Source: Isoetes taiwanensis (taxonomy: Eukaryota; Streptophyta; Lycopodiopsida; Isoetales; Isoetaceae). Taken from it: a stretch of DNA of 64,000 bases. Made by a program: the position numbers and the translations under genes. Where the stretch lies: assembly GCA_021234155.1 (NCBI GenBank), contig JAJEKV010000051.1, positions 1,796,754 through 1,860,753 on the forward strand. Direction: 5' to 3'. Positions within the stretch are counted from its first letter, which is position 1; every line of letters starts with the position of its first letter. Positions 1 through 10,772 of this stretch are shown here, one piece after another. The notes beneath the pieces are model-generated. The model searched no databases. It was not told where the DNA came from and worked only from the letters and a program-made list of their open reading frames with translations.

Positions 1-327
1 CATACTATTGTAACCGTCCCCTGGCACTATTAATAAAAAAGAAGTTTTTGGTTATAATTTTTTGTCACAAATGTTTCGTTAATGTATGATAGTTCTTTCT
101 ATGTTTCTTTCTATGTTTCTTTCATGTGTAACCGCAGTGCCCTGAAAACCTTCGTTGGATCGGACCCGTCTCGACCTCGGTTGTTGCTTGCCTCTTCTTC
201 GTGCCCGAGAATCTTGGCCGATGAGAAGTAATCTACGCATCGAAGGGGCCAAACAGCCTCGGACCAGCCCGGACGAATCTGATCCATCGAAGGTTCATAC
301 CGTACCCAAGTCGGGAATAACCCGGTA

Positions 328-490
328 TGCCAAATTGGGCTTTGAATGCTATCTGGACCTATAATCGGTACTCTATTCCTCTGGGTGGCACATGCTCTGA
401 ATACCCAAATGGGTTTGCATGGCATGTGCCACCCAAAGGAATGGAGGTACAAATTATAGGTCCCGATGGCATCCAAATGGCGATTTGGCA
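328..490. repeat. MITE-like long inverted repeat, copy 1
   Basis: About 163 bp whose two ~70-bp arms are reverse complements with scattered mismatches. The left arm starts TGCCAAATTGGGC and the right arm ends GCGATTTGGCA. The centre holds the short palindrome ACCCAAATGGGT. This is the structure of a foldback or MITE element. It encodes nothing convincing; the ORFs crossing it come from the repeat. Confidence 0.75.
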
Positions 491-503
491 ACCCATTCAA
501 GAG

Positions 504-877
504 GATCACGCTCCGGGCCGGGATGAAGAGACACGAGTACAAGACGAGACTTCCCAACCCTTGCTTTCACCCTCTTTGAACAATGGAACTTAGCATGTAA
601 ACTAAGCTACATTGCCCAAAGAGGAGGGGGAAAGAAAGATTGGGAAGTCTCGATGCTTGAACTCATCAATCACTAACATCCAATTAACCCGGGGATCACG
701 CCCGGGCCAGGGATGAAAGAGACACAGTACAAGCGAGACTTCCCAACCCTTGCTTTCACCTCTTTGAACAATGGAACTTAGCATGTAAACTAAGCTACAT
801 TGCCCAAAGAGGAGGGGAAAGAAAGATTGGGAAGTCTCGATGCTTGAACTCATCAATCAACGACATCTAATGAACCC
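504..877. repeat. Two direct copies of a ~180-bp unit, each holding a ~107-bp hairpin
   Basis: Two units (about 504-677 and 693-877) share nearly the same sequence. Inside each is a hairpin with CGAGACTTCCCAA at the left end and TTGGGAAGTCTCG at the right end (545-652 and 734-839). The inner stems read CTCTTTG and CAAAGAG around GCATGTAAAC. A third, more diverged hairpin lies at 1470-1572. This is satellite- or foldback-like DNA, not coding sequence. Confidence 0.75.
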
Positions 878-894
878 ACAGAATCGCAAGCTCC

Positions 895-985
895 TTCTCA
901 GGTAAGTCTATATTGTTTGCCATGGAGAATATAAAGCCCGGTGACCGACAACCATTCAAGAGGGTTGCGCTCTTGGCTTACTCCT
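895..985. repeat. Dispersed short repeat, also at about 1875-1945 and partly, inverted, near 24.7 kb
   Basis: The block GTCTATATTGTTTGCCAT, followed by GAGAATATAA and GACAACCATTCAAGAGGG, recurs at about 1880-1935. Its GACAACCATTCAAGAGGG part recurs in reverse complement near 24,715-24,740. These are dispersed repeat pieces with no coding potential. Confidence 0.55.
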
Positions 986-1114
986 TTTTTCGAGTTTCTG
1001 CTTGGCGTCTAATTCGCCACACAGGTGAGCGATGTCATCCTAGGGGCAAATTAGATACACAAAAAACGAAAAACGAAAGAGACTAAGCCAGGGTGAGTTG
1101 TTGAAGACACTTCG

Positions 1115-1275
1115 TGCCAAATTGGGCTTTGAATGCTATCGGACCTATAATCAGTACTCTTTTTCCTGGGTGGCACATCTTATTTGAATACCCAAATGGG
1201 TTTGCATGGCATGTGCCACCCAAAGGAATGGAGGTACAAATTATAGGTCCGATGGCATCCAAATGGCGATTTGGC
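1115..1275. repeat. MITE-like long inverted repeat, copy 2
   Basis: A second copy of the element at 328-490, same orientation, with the same TGCCAAATTGGGC left arm, the same TACCCAAATGGGT centre and a right arm ending GCGATTTGGC. A few substitutions and small indels separate the copies. Confidence 0.72.
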
Positions 1276-1469
1276 GCCAAAGTTAACGGACGACGGCCCT
1301 CCAATTTCAAGTCATAGTGATGCTCAAGGTTCTCCATCAATAGAAGGAGTTAGGATGTTCCATGATTTGGTGCCCTATTACCACCAGATAGATGGACAAC
1401 GCCCGAGCACCACTTTGGCTTGAAATTAGAGTGCGCCTCACCTCGGCACGCCGAGACTGGTCCGTGCAT

Positions 1470-1572
1470 CGAGACGTCCCAATCTTTTTTCCCGGTCTTT
1501 GGACAATGGAACTTAGCATGTAAACTAAGCTACATTGCCCAAAGAGCCGGGGAAAGAAAAAGGGAAGTCTCG
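1470..1572. repeat. Third, diverged copy of the CGAGAC hairpin
   Basis: Arms CGAGACGTCCCAA and GGGAAGTCTCG flank the conserved core AACTTAGCATGTAAACTAAG. It matches the hairpins at 545-652 and 734-839. The sequence from here to about 2,340 holds more diverged repeat pieces and no supportable gene. Confidence 0.65.
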
Positions 1573-2342
1573 ATGCTTTGAATTCAGGAGTCAAAGCTTG
1601 CTTCAATCACTAACATCTAATGAACACACGTAATCGCAAGCAAACCACTAGGCCTTATATCCTCCGTGGCCACAATAAAAATAGAGTACTCAAAAACCTT
1701 GTAACCTCCTCTAGAATCGAACGATTTACTTGCTCAGGAATTTCATTTTGCGCTGCCTTTGTGTAATATAACCTAGCAAAGTATCTAAGATACATTGACA
1801 CAGTAGACACGCAAAGAGAGTGAGAGCAAAGCTCGCTTCCTTCTAAAGGAGGTAACAAGAATTTCGAGAAGTCTATATTGTTTGCCATCGAGAATATAAG
1901 GCCCAGTGACTTGACAACCATTCAAGAGGGTTGCGTGTGCGAGATGTTTTGACTCACTCACCATCCAACCATGACCATCCAAGAGGGTCGCTCTTGGCTA
2001 CACAGAGCCAGCAGGGTGACCACTAGGACAAACAAAAGAGACTAAGCCGGGATAAAAGAGATTGGGAAGTCTCAATGCCTTTACCGTCAAACGTAAAAAC
2101 GAAAGAGCGATTTGGAAGTCTCGATGCTTTTACTATGAGCACTACTCGATCCTTTGATAACATCATTACACCTTGTTTGAAATAACGTCATTATACCCGC
2201 CATTCACAAAATGATACAGGTCAAAATTTGGCATGTCTAAAAATGTAATATCTCATTTTCATTGGTCATTTGGATCAATATAATCACCTAGCGGCCCGGA
2301 GGTGGTGGTAAGAACTGGTTAATGTCCGCAATCGTCTCTCCT

Positions 2343-3361
2343 TCACGCTGCTCCTCCACCCCCCCTCCACAATTCCATCTCGCGAAAGGTTTGAAAAGTG
2401 TGCATCTGCCCATCCCTCCTGCGAGCGGTCAAATGTGGCAACGCTGGCATGCGACCTTGCATATTAAATATGGCATATTGTAACTCGGGAAAATCCATCC
2501 GCCTTGCAAGGTTGGACAGAAGCGGCTTTGCAACATCCAATCAAGAACACATCGCATGTGCATACGATGCCCACACCCTAGAGTGTACCAGCCCACCTGT
2601 GTCAGGTTGTCACCACAAAATTGGCAATGTCTGTAATCAACAACCTTTAGCTCTTCCCACTGACTCTCATACAAATACTCGCGAGGGAGATAGGATATCG
2701 ACTGCTCCGAAGTCACCCTAAAAGGGTCAGAGTCTAACGATTTGGTCAAATTGCGCAAGTGCTCGTTGTTCTCTCTAAGGACCGTTGCCTCCCTGTTTAA
2801 TGCCGCTAGTTGCCGTTTAGCGTCCTCTAATTCAGCGGCCATCTTATCATACCCATCGGCACGGTCCTTCAAGCGAATATTCTCCTCAGAAAGTGTCAGG
2901 TTCCGACTTCTCTCATTCTCTAGTTGGGCCCGAATATCCACAAGGTCATTCACGGCTCCAGTAGCGGCTACCCTGTCACTTCCAAAAAGTTGGATAGCGT
3001 CGAAGAACAAGGTATGTAATGGTGATGGGCTCACCATGTGGCCCACTCTCGCTATCTTCCGATAGCTTGACCCTCTTCATGCTGCCACTACCGCTTCCTT
3101 GCCTCCATTTCCTACTCCCATAATTTACGGGCACTTCCTTCACAAGCTCGTAGTATACTTGTCGCAAAAACTCTTACTAAACTCACCGTTGTGGGGTAAA
3201 TGTCCCTTCACTTGGACATGACGCTCGAGTGCTTTTGCTCGAACCACAGCATTCTTGCACTCGTGAGCCTTATACTTACCCCGCCTACTAGGCCACTCAC
3301 TTTCAAACTCATTCTTGTCCAAATTTGTGATTACATCGCCGTAGTCCGCTCCACTTGACAA
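2343..3361 (-). pseudogene. Coiled-coil / RING-like zinc-finger protein, broken
   Basis: The main open stretch (3046-2429, 205 aa) has a heptad-rich coiled coil at about residues 38-105. A RING-like cluster follows: C141, C144, C158, H160, H163, C166 and C177, with the sequence GCGHRMHMRC in the middle. The second Cys pair after CP is not in frame; reading continues in another frame to about 2343. N-terminal pieces lie upstream in other frames (3361-3140 and 3167-2976), so an intron or frameshift separates them. RING fingers usually act as E3 ubiquitin or SUMO ligases, and that role is only inferred here. It is on the same strand as the kinase-like gene just upstream, so both may belong to one old mobile element. 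Confidence 0.5.
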
Positions 3362-3930
3362 TAGCCGTGCCCGCCTCGCCAGCTACATTATGCACCTCCG
3401 TGATGGTGCAATTATCCCCTCTTTGAAACTTCATCCATCGCCCGCAACCTTCTTAACTCTGCCAAACCTTTATTCTCATTCGCCCTTGCATGTGCCGCCG
3501 CTTCCCATTTGCCGAAAGCAAAACACATCTCAAGCTCGTTCTCCAACCCTTGATGCCAAGGAGATCGAGTAGAGGGGGTCCTCAAATTAGAGGGAACCGA
3601 AAATCCATGCTGATCCCGCCGCCTGACGACGCCGACATTCCGTGGTGTCGATTCAATTCTTCGGCCTGCTCGTGGGACATAATTTGACCTGCCGACTTAT
3701 AGGTGCAATCGACTTGTATATAGGTGTGCTTTTGACTTTTGTCTTTATAATGTTCAAGCTGCGACATATAAAAAGCATAGAATAAATAACACAAAAACAC
3801 ACGAAAAGGAAAAACTAAGCTACACAACAACACACATAGACAATAATCTTTCATGTAGCATCAGATAAGTGTTTAATGAATTTAGTTGGAATATTATGTA
3901 ATACAAGGATGTTTGAATGTAAGTGAATAT

Positions 3931-3943
3931 GCACGCTAGGCGT
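3931..3943. repeat. Lone CACGCCWGGCGTG-type palindrome
   Basis: CACGCTAGGCGTG is an outlying copy of the palindrome that is abundant in the introns between 14 and 22 kb. It overlaps the end of the kinase-like reading frame and supplies its stop codon on the minus strand. This links the 2.3-5.7 kb genes with the 13-22 kb genes as possible parts of one element family. Confidence 0.6.
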
Positions 3944-5651
3944 GACTAGGACCAGCTTGGTCTAATGCATCGTCGCCACCCCGCCAAGTTGAAGAATCCA
4001 ATCGATTCCAATTGTGGCCTCGCGGCACGAATTGGAGAGCAATGAAAACGCCTCGCATTGTGTCAAGTAGTTGGGCCATATCAAATTTTCGTGTTTTGTC
4101 CCTCATTGGCGACTCAACGCAATGTTTCAAATAGTCGCACATTCTCCGATGCTTGCCTTGCTGCTCCAAGTTTCCTATTGACTCAATGTAGGAGTGCTTA
4201 CTAGCAAAGTCAGCTAAGTAGTAGACAATGTACGCTGCCCCGTGTAAATCAAAGTCAACCCTTGCGAGCCTTCGCTCTTGAGCCACTACCAAAAAAAAAG
4301 ATCATCATGCATATATGGATGCCCCGCCCTTTCCATCTCAATTCTTTTCTTACCTTCGCCATCCATACCCTTTGTAATGCCATCGCTTTACCTCCACTCG
4401 CCTCGTGGATCAACCCGATTCACCCCAATCACAAATGCCAATGTATACGACACGAGGATTAATACATCCCTTCTCCTTTCCATAATCAAAATGGAGCAAT
4501 ATATTGCCCGGGATGCAAGTCCATATGCAAATATCTTTCTTGATGGAGCTTTAAGAGTCCCGCTACTGTGAATGACATTGCTAAGTCCCCAACCCTAGAG
4601 GCAACAAATAATTCTTTCTTTCTGCGCTCCTCAAGCAGCCTCAAGTCCGTCTCAACTCTGGGGACAGCTCCCAACTTCTTAAATGCAAGCTCTGCAAAGG
4701 CATTGGACCCATGACTTGTAAAGAAGGTTGCCAACGAACCTCCATTCCAAAAAGGGAAAATTAAGCCTTGTCTTTCTAGGCCGGTTGTGCTACCAATGCA
4801 ACAGATTATACACCCGTGCCTAACTTGCATTCCCTCTCCCTCATGTTCTTCAGCATAGCTTCCACTAACTTATTGGGTTCTGTACTATGCTGAAAATTAT
4901 TATGTTGAAGTTTTACACAATAAGGTTCATCCTTAATAAAACTAGACCCTAAAATATTGCACTTATACACTGCACCATATGAACCAGAACCCAAGTAGTC
5001 TACCATGGCAAACCAAGTAGTCTTGGCATCTGCTCTTCTACGAGCTTCCCACTCCCTATCTGTCTCACCAGGACGTTTGGCTTTTATGGTTTGCGCCAAC
5101 ACTTTCTTAACAAGATGGGGGGGTTGATGGGCCTCTTTCTTCAATTTTCTGTTGGTCCACGCCGCATTCCATGTGCTGGCTTTTTCTTTCAACTCTAGCC
5201 TCAAGCGATGACTACTCAAATTTGCAACTTCTGTGATCATATTGCCGGTAGTGCGGCTAATATTACCCACTATCCATGTATACCTCTCTTGCTCACTCTT
5301 TTCAGGCTCTAGCTCCATCATTCGAAGCTTAAAAGCCCTCTCGGCATCTTTTACCAGCCCTGCATGGTAGTCTAGCCATCCTTCCTCACTGCTAGTAATC
5401 AATTCCAAATCCTGAGCTGAGGCATTGCACAGCCGATTACACAACCAGTTCATGAAATCTGGTCTCAAAGTAGACCATGCTTGTTGTGGTCTACTTCTTT
5501 TTCTACGCGGCAGTGCTGCAGAAGATGACTCAGGTTGCAGCTCTGTAGCCTGTGTTTGAGACGCCAATGCCTCTACTGGTTGCGGCTCTATCTGAGACAC
5601 TAATGCCACATTTGGTTGCAAGTTAACTTCCGCTCTCTCTTCTGAAGTCAT
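3936..5651 (-). pseudogene. Protein-kinase-like gene, degenerate
   Basis: Exon 1 (5651-4806, 281 aa) starts at ATG 5651. It has a basic patch (RRKRSRPQ, about residue 49) and a Gly-rich loop LGSGSYGAVYKC near residue 220, then CVKLQ as the likely ATP-binding lysine. The frame shifts near 4830 into a stretch with LIFPFWNGGSL (hinge region) and the catalytic loop HMDLHPG (about 4515). The usual Asn after PG is not seen. A DWG triplet, equivalent to DFG, follows in another frame near 4425, next to a stop. A late-lobe segment, VDFDLHGAAYIVYYLAD, lies at 4292-3936. Several frameshifts or stops make this a fossil, or a gene whose introns I could not place. The ~210-residue N-terminal extension is unlike common plant receptor kinases. 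Family assignment is by motif only. Confidence 0.5.
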
Positions 5652-6615
5652 ACTTCTTGTTTTAAGGGATTGTCTAGCAGGCTAGCAAAATGCGACTCCG
5701 CGATAATACGCAACTGACAACAGCAACACCTACAAGTCAAGCAAAGATAAAACTTTCAATTTAGTGCTTAGCACATGAGGGTAAATCAACTCACTTTAAC
5801 CAAAACAAAACACTAATTTTATGCTTCCTACACTAAGACCCTAACATGAGTATGTATGTGCAAGGCCAAGGATAGGGTAACAAATAAAAGGACCAAAACA
5901 CGATTTATGATCTATAGCCCAGCTACTTCCAAAATGCAAGGCTAGCAAGTTTTAAATGCATTGCACTTGTCCTAGGTCACGCTTTTTTCAAAAGACGAGA
6001 CCAATCGAATGCTTATCAAAACATACGCCCGCTCCTATATTAGTGTCGGACTTTCATCAACAACACCATCGAACTAGGGTGTGAATTGATAAAACATTCT
6101 CCTAACCCTTAATAAAAGTACAACGCACACCTTCGACACCGCTATGGACCAAGGCCAACAACTGCGTCAAAGCGAGGGTTATACTCTTACTAAAGGGAGA
6201 CCCTAGTTGCCTTAAGCTTACCACCCACCCTCGGCATGGCGCAAATAAATGCGGCAATACCGTGCAAGGGGCATGCCTATGCTCTTGGCAACACGCAACC
6301 CTAAAAAGCCCTCTCGGTTGTTGTTTAAGGGAAGGCAACCAATTTCTTTTCTTTTTGGTTTTTTTTTTTTTTTTTTTTACTCTTAAATTATTATTTGCTT
6401 AAATTATTATTATTATTTTTTTTAAAATAGGCCAAGCTCAAATTACGAACAAGGCACTCACCATCGCTCGCCCCCTTACGGGGGGCAACAAAGCGAGGGC
6501 CTAATCATGGACCTAACCTCGCCTACCTATCAAAAAACAACAAAAAAACCCTAAAAACTAAGAAAAACAAAAAAAAAAAAAAGGTTTTGGGTGGCAAATT
6601 GCAAGGTTGGGCGCA
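5652..6615. other. No gene seen; A/T-rich and low-complexity tracts
   Basis: This stretch contains homopolymer runs (T at about 6360-6380, A at about 6570-6582), AT-rich spacer and a C-rich patch near 6470-6490. I could not connect any open frame here to a known family. Confidence 0.6.
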
Positions 6616-7058
6616 GGAAATACCTTGTTTGCGGCGCAAAAAATCAATCCGCTCCACCATGAATATATAAAAAATTTCACAGACGCTGAAAACTTGGGCC
6701 ACAGACGCTGAAAACTTTTCAGCGTCTTGTGACGTGAAAACCAGCGACGCGAACATCGCCCGTTTCGCGTCACAGCGACGCCGAAATAGTTTCGAAGCGT
6801 CTCGCTGAAAAACTTTCGCCAGACGTGAACCGGAAGTTTTCGGGCGACGCTGAAAGTCGACCTGTGACTTTATACAAGAAAACTTTATTATTCAGTCGTC
6901 TGTAGTTTTTCACAGACGCTGGCTTTCGGCAGACGCCAAATTTTTTCCCCTTTTCCGGGCGAGGTTTTATATCGTTAAATCAATTATTTTATTAAAAAAT
7001 ACGTTTTTTTTTTTATACGTCCGAATTTTAATTTTGTAACGATAGAACCTATCCCCGA
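6616..7058. mobile_element. Remnant of the hAT-type MITE family found intact at 37.3 kb
   Basis: The last ~130 bp (about 6,930-7,058) align with the end of the 500-bp MITE at 37,277-37,776. They share a CGAGGTTTTA block, a TTTATTAAAAAATACG block, TTTTAATTTTGTA and the terminal GAACCTATCCC. The body shares the GACGCTGAAAACTT / CGTGAAA texture. The left end is unclear; CAGGAAATACCTTGT at 6,616 may be a deleted left terminus. No target-site duplication was found. Confidence 0.55.
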
Positions 7059-8680
7059 ATGGAAGCAATCACCTCAAGCTTTTTCATGGGTAGATGGGTG
7101 CCTGAGTAGTGGTGTGGGCCCCTCGTGAGCATGGGATTAACTGCCGTCGATAATTTGCCACCTTGACATGTGAGGCCTGCATCCCAAAGCTTGGCCATGA
7201 AGCAAGTATCCAAGCATCGCTTCAAGGCGTAGCGTTCCTTCGGTGTATGCACCGGGTCCACATCCGTGTGCCTCGCACATTCCATAGCGAGAACCACCGG
7301 GCTTGCTTGTCTTTCCAAAGCGGAGCTTTGAGTCGCCAAGGGCCATCGCCATGCCAAAGCAAGGTTGGGCAGCCGGGCTTCATCCATAGCCACCACCTTC
7401 GAAGTAAATAATGTGGACGTTCCAAATCCGGTAGCCCCTCAGAATGGAAGGAAGCCCGTCTTACGGAGCAAGATCCGATATGGGACCGTGGATTTCACTC
7501 CCAAGTTCCGGGCCAAGAAGGCCTTCAGCCTGCTCTAGATCGTTCCAAGTGGTGAGGGATATCACCGCCCCCACACTTCTGCCCCATAGAGGAGGATCCG
7601 CTTCAACCAAGGCCCCTGAACAAGTGTGCCTGGTGACCCCATGCATACTGACTACGCCTTGTGATTTGTTTTGCATTGCATACCTGGCTTTCCACCGCGG
7701 TGACCCGCAAACTGATGGATGCATCCCAATGTGTGGTAGTAGAAAACTCAATGCCCAAATACTTATAAGAGGAGCCACCTCCACTACCCGCCCCGGGTAA
7801 GTGAATGAGGGAAGGCGTGGGTGCGGGATGATGGGACCAGCAGCCTTGTCTTGGCCAAGTTAACTCTTATGTCGGTGAATTGGCGTAAAGTGTCCAAAGC
7901 ATCCGGTGGCGTTGCATGTCCTCCTGGGGTATATATGCGAGCAGTCAACATCATCGCGATATATGAGTTGCCGGATTATGTGGTGCATCGACCGAAGCCT
8001 CCCCGGTGCTCAGCTAGCCATTCTTCTAGCTGGTCAATGTACAAGCCGAAGAGCGTTGGGGATAGAGGGCAGCCCCCGGCGCCCCAATGCTACTAACAAC
8101 GGGCTCCCCGACAAGGTGAGACGACCGGAGCAAGCCTCAGATAGTCTCGATATAGCATTCTGCAAATCGACGGGGTCCCTAGTCAGTCTCAATCTATCCC
8201 ACAACTTATCCCGAGGCACTCAGTGTCAAAAGCCTTTTATAAATCCACAAAGCAACAAGATGCATTCTCAAGGCCGATTCCGCTATCCTCTATGAGTGTT
8301 CGCAGAGTGAAGATATGGTCAATAGTAGAATGCCGGGCGGAAGCCTGCCTGGAGAGCCCGCACTTCTCCATCCTCTCCTCGCCCAAAGTGTCAATCACCG
8401 CTCAAGAATCCCGGCAAGCAACTTGGCAAAGACGAATCCCACCATAATGGTAATGCGATAGTTGGTTGGGCATGTGGGGGTCCCCTCGCTTTGTATATGG
8501 GCACAACTCTACCGGTAGTCCAAAGGCTTGGGGAAGCCTTCTTGCAATGCCTTGTTGAAGAGTGCTGTGAGAACCGGCACCATTGGGGGCCCGGCCCACT
8601 TGAGAAGCTCTGCCTGCATACCATCCAAATCTGCTGCCTCGATAGAAGGAGCGACGTCCTATTGGGTTGTTGAACTTTAA
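7057..8680 (-). pseudogene. LINE (non-LTR) reverse-transcriptase fossil
   Basis: On the minus strand the reading frames, with many stops and shifts, run in the order expected of a LINE polymerase. First comes a fingers-like segment near 8,640-8,500 (DLDGMQAELLKWAGP), then RT motif A near 8,260 (FVDL, a stop, then KAFDTE). The C-terminal region follows, with an ALVEADPPLWGRSVG remnant near 7,610 and DEARLPNLAL near 7,385. The intact form of the latter part is visible in the LINE fragments at 39-40 kb. A working copy would copy its RNA into DNA; this one cannot. Its 3' side abuts the MITE remnant at 7,058. Confidence 0.7.
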
Positions 8681-8689
8681 ATGTTACAG

Positions 8690-9475
8690 TAGCTTAGGGA
8701 CTCAGGGATCTCAGGAGCAAATTTTCTTAGGTGTTTTGAATCGCCACAAGCATCATATTTTTTTGTTCTCCAGTGCCATCGATGGAGCAGGTGAATGTTA
8801 AGACCCTAAATCGTCTTCATTCTTATCTGTTTATGTACTGTACAGAAGCTTGCCGACTTCTATTTTCCTCTCGCTTACATTTGCAGAAGCTTGAGGTTTT
8901 TATTTGCTGGGAAAAGAGCTCGGATCATTTATTTGAAGCAGAGCATTGGAGCAAAGCTATGGTAGCAAAGCTATAGATTATCACAAGGTTTTTACAGTCT
9001 GATTTATCCATCAGCTCAACAAGGTTGTTACAATGCCAAAAGTTTTTTGCGCCTCTTAATGCAGGTTACTTAATCTATTGCTCCTCATATGCTCTTAATA
9101 TTCCATAAGTCAAAGATATTCAATTTTAGAGATATATTGCTTTCAGAGATATTTAATTTATTTGTTCTCTCAAGCAACTATCCATAGATATAGGGGTTTT
9201 GTCCTCCCTTTTAGCTTTGTAATTCATTTTAGTTGAGCACATAATTGGGTTTCTAAGTTACACTGAAGCATTGTCTGTTGAAGCCATTGTTTGCATTGAA
9301 GACATCACTAATTTTGATGTCCAATTGATGCATATCTTCATGTTCAGTAACATGTGAGTTATTTCATACAAAAATTAGATTTGTAGCCATTACTCTCGAT
9401 ATCATGATCGTCACACCAAAAGACGCATTTACATGGTTGAATGACATGGTTTAAGGAAAATTAAATAGTATCTTT
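8690..9475. other. No gene seen
   Basis: AT-rich sequence with only short chance ORFs. The longest, 8773-8976, shows no family resemblance I can recognise and no flanking exons. Confidence 0.55.
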
Positions 9476-9529
9476 GTGACGTTCCAGGGGAATATACGCC
9501 ATAAATACGTATATTCCTAGACCCGTCAC
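9476..9529. repeat. Imperfect hairpin, arms GTGACG / CGTCAC
   Basis: The arms, GTGACGTTCCAGGGGAATAT on the left and ATATTCCTAGACCCGTCAC on the right, pair with a few mismatches around ACGCCATAAATACGT. It may be the edge of an LTR-like block, because TGTGACG is a common LTR start. I could not find a matching end. Confidence 0.5.
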
Positions 9530-10772
9530 TATACAAGTCTACCCTTGTAGCCTTGTATACTTTAGAAAGTGGCAAGGGGTGCATCTAAGTTAAATGCTTA
9601 ACTTAGATAACCTTAGGATAAGGCCCATTTCCACATGTCCTTATCCTATTGGGCAAACCGCCACATGGCCCCACCCCATTGGGGCCACGTGGCATCCCAT
9701 GTGGACCCTAACTTATATTAGCCTAAAACCTAACCCTAGACCTCTTTCCTGACCCTAGCACCCTGAGACTCACTTACGCACTCGAAACCCCATTTCGTGC
9801 ACCGTCTGCTGTGGCATAGGCTAGTGCAGCAACCCCTGGAGTGTGCAGCTTCGACCAATTCGAAGACCATGGAGACGCCAGGATTTGGAGGGAGTGCTTC
9901 TGGAGCAGGTATGTAGAGTAGTGCTCTTGGTAGATCATCTGGAAGTTAGCACTCCAGATGGGTTAGTATTTCGTATCTAGAGTAGAGCCATCCTAGAACC
10001 CTTATTCAACATCTTGAACCCTAATCAAGGAACCCTAACTGTAAGTTAGATATGTATGATTAGGTCAAGATGTTCTTATGATGATTATCATGATATGATG
10101 TTATGTGATATTGGTTGATCATGTTTGCTCCTCTTGAATTGGGAAGGGGGGTAGAGACCTAGTAGCCATTACGTAGTATGCTCCTAGTTTAGACCCCTTA
10201 GTTCCTATTATTATTGCGGCCTGTGCATAAGAGCCCACCGGGCTAGGGAGGCTATGATGTGACTCAGAACTACACAACGGGGCTAGAGGCAATACTGGGC
10301 CCATAGCGTGCTGAGCGTGGCTAGTGGGGATTCCATAGCGGGCTAGGCCTATGGTCGGTCACTTTGTGTGGGCCGGGCATGGGTCCGACACCTCCTGGGG
10401 CAATGGTGTCGCCCTGCCTCTCAGGAGTTGCAAGTGTCGGCTTGGCTCCTGTTTTGGGGGGTTAAGTCGGGTACGAATTGTGTGTCGCCACGATTCTCTA
10501 GCCACCCGTGGAACCTCTAGACCCCGGGAAGGGGAGATGCAACCCTTCCTGCCTCAACAGACCGGGGAGATGCAACCTGGAGTAGTCTCGATGGGTGATG
10601 CCATGAGATTGCGTATCTGGAAGGCTAGAGTCATGCCAGAGCCTGATCTAGCTCATTCTGCAAAGTATGCACAGGAGGGGCGGATGGAGTGGTCAACCCT
10701 AGCCATTGTCTATAGCCAGCCCCGCCATGGTTATGACTCGGTCTGCTCTATCTTGAGGCCCAGACGTAAGAC
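9530..10772. other. Non-coding upstream region of the H3-like gene
   Basis: GC content rises toward the H3-like start. The sequence has LTR-like texture with no convincing reading frame. The 147-aa frame at 10351-10794 has no recognisable domain and ends across the H3-like start codon, so it is probably chance. Confidence 0.4.
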
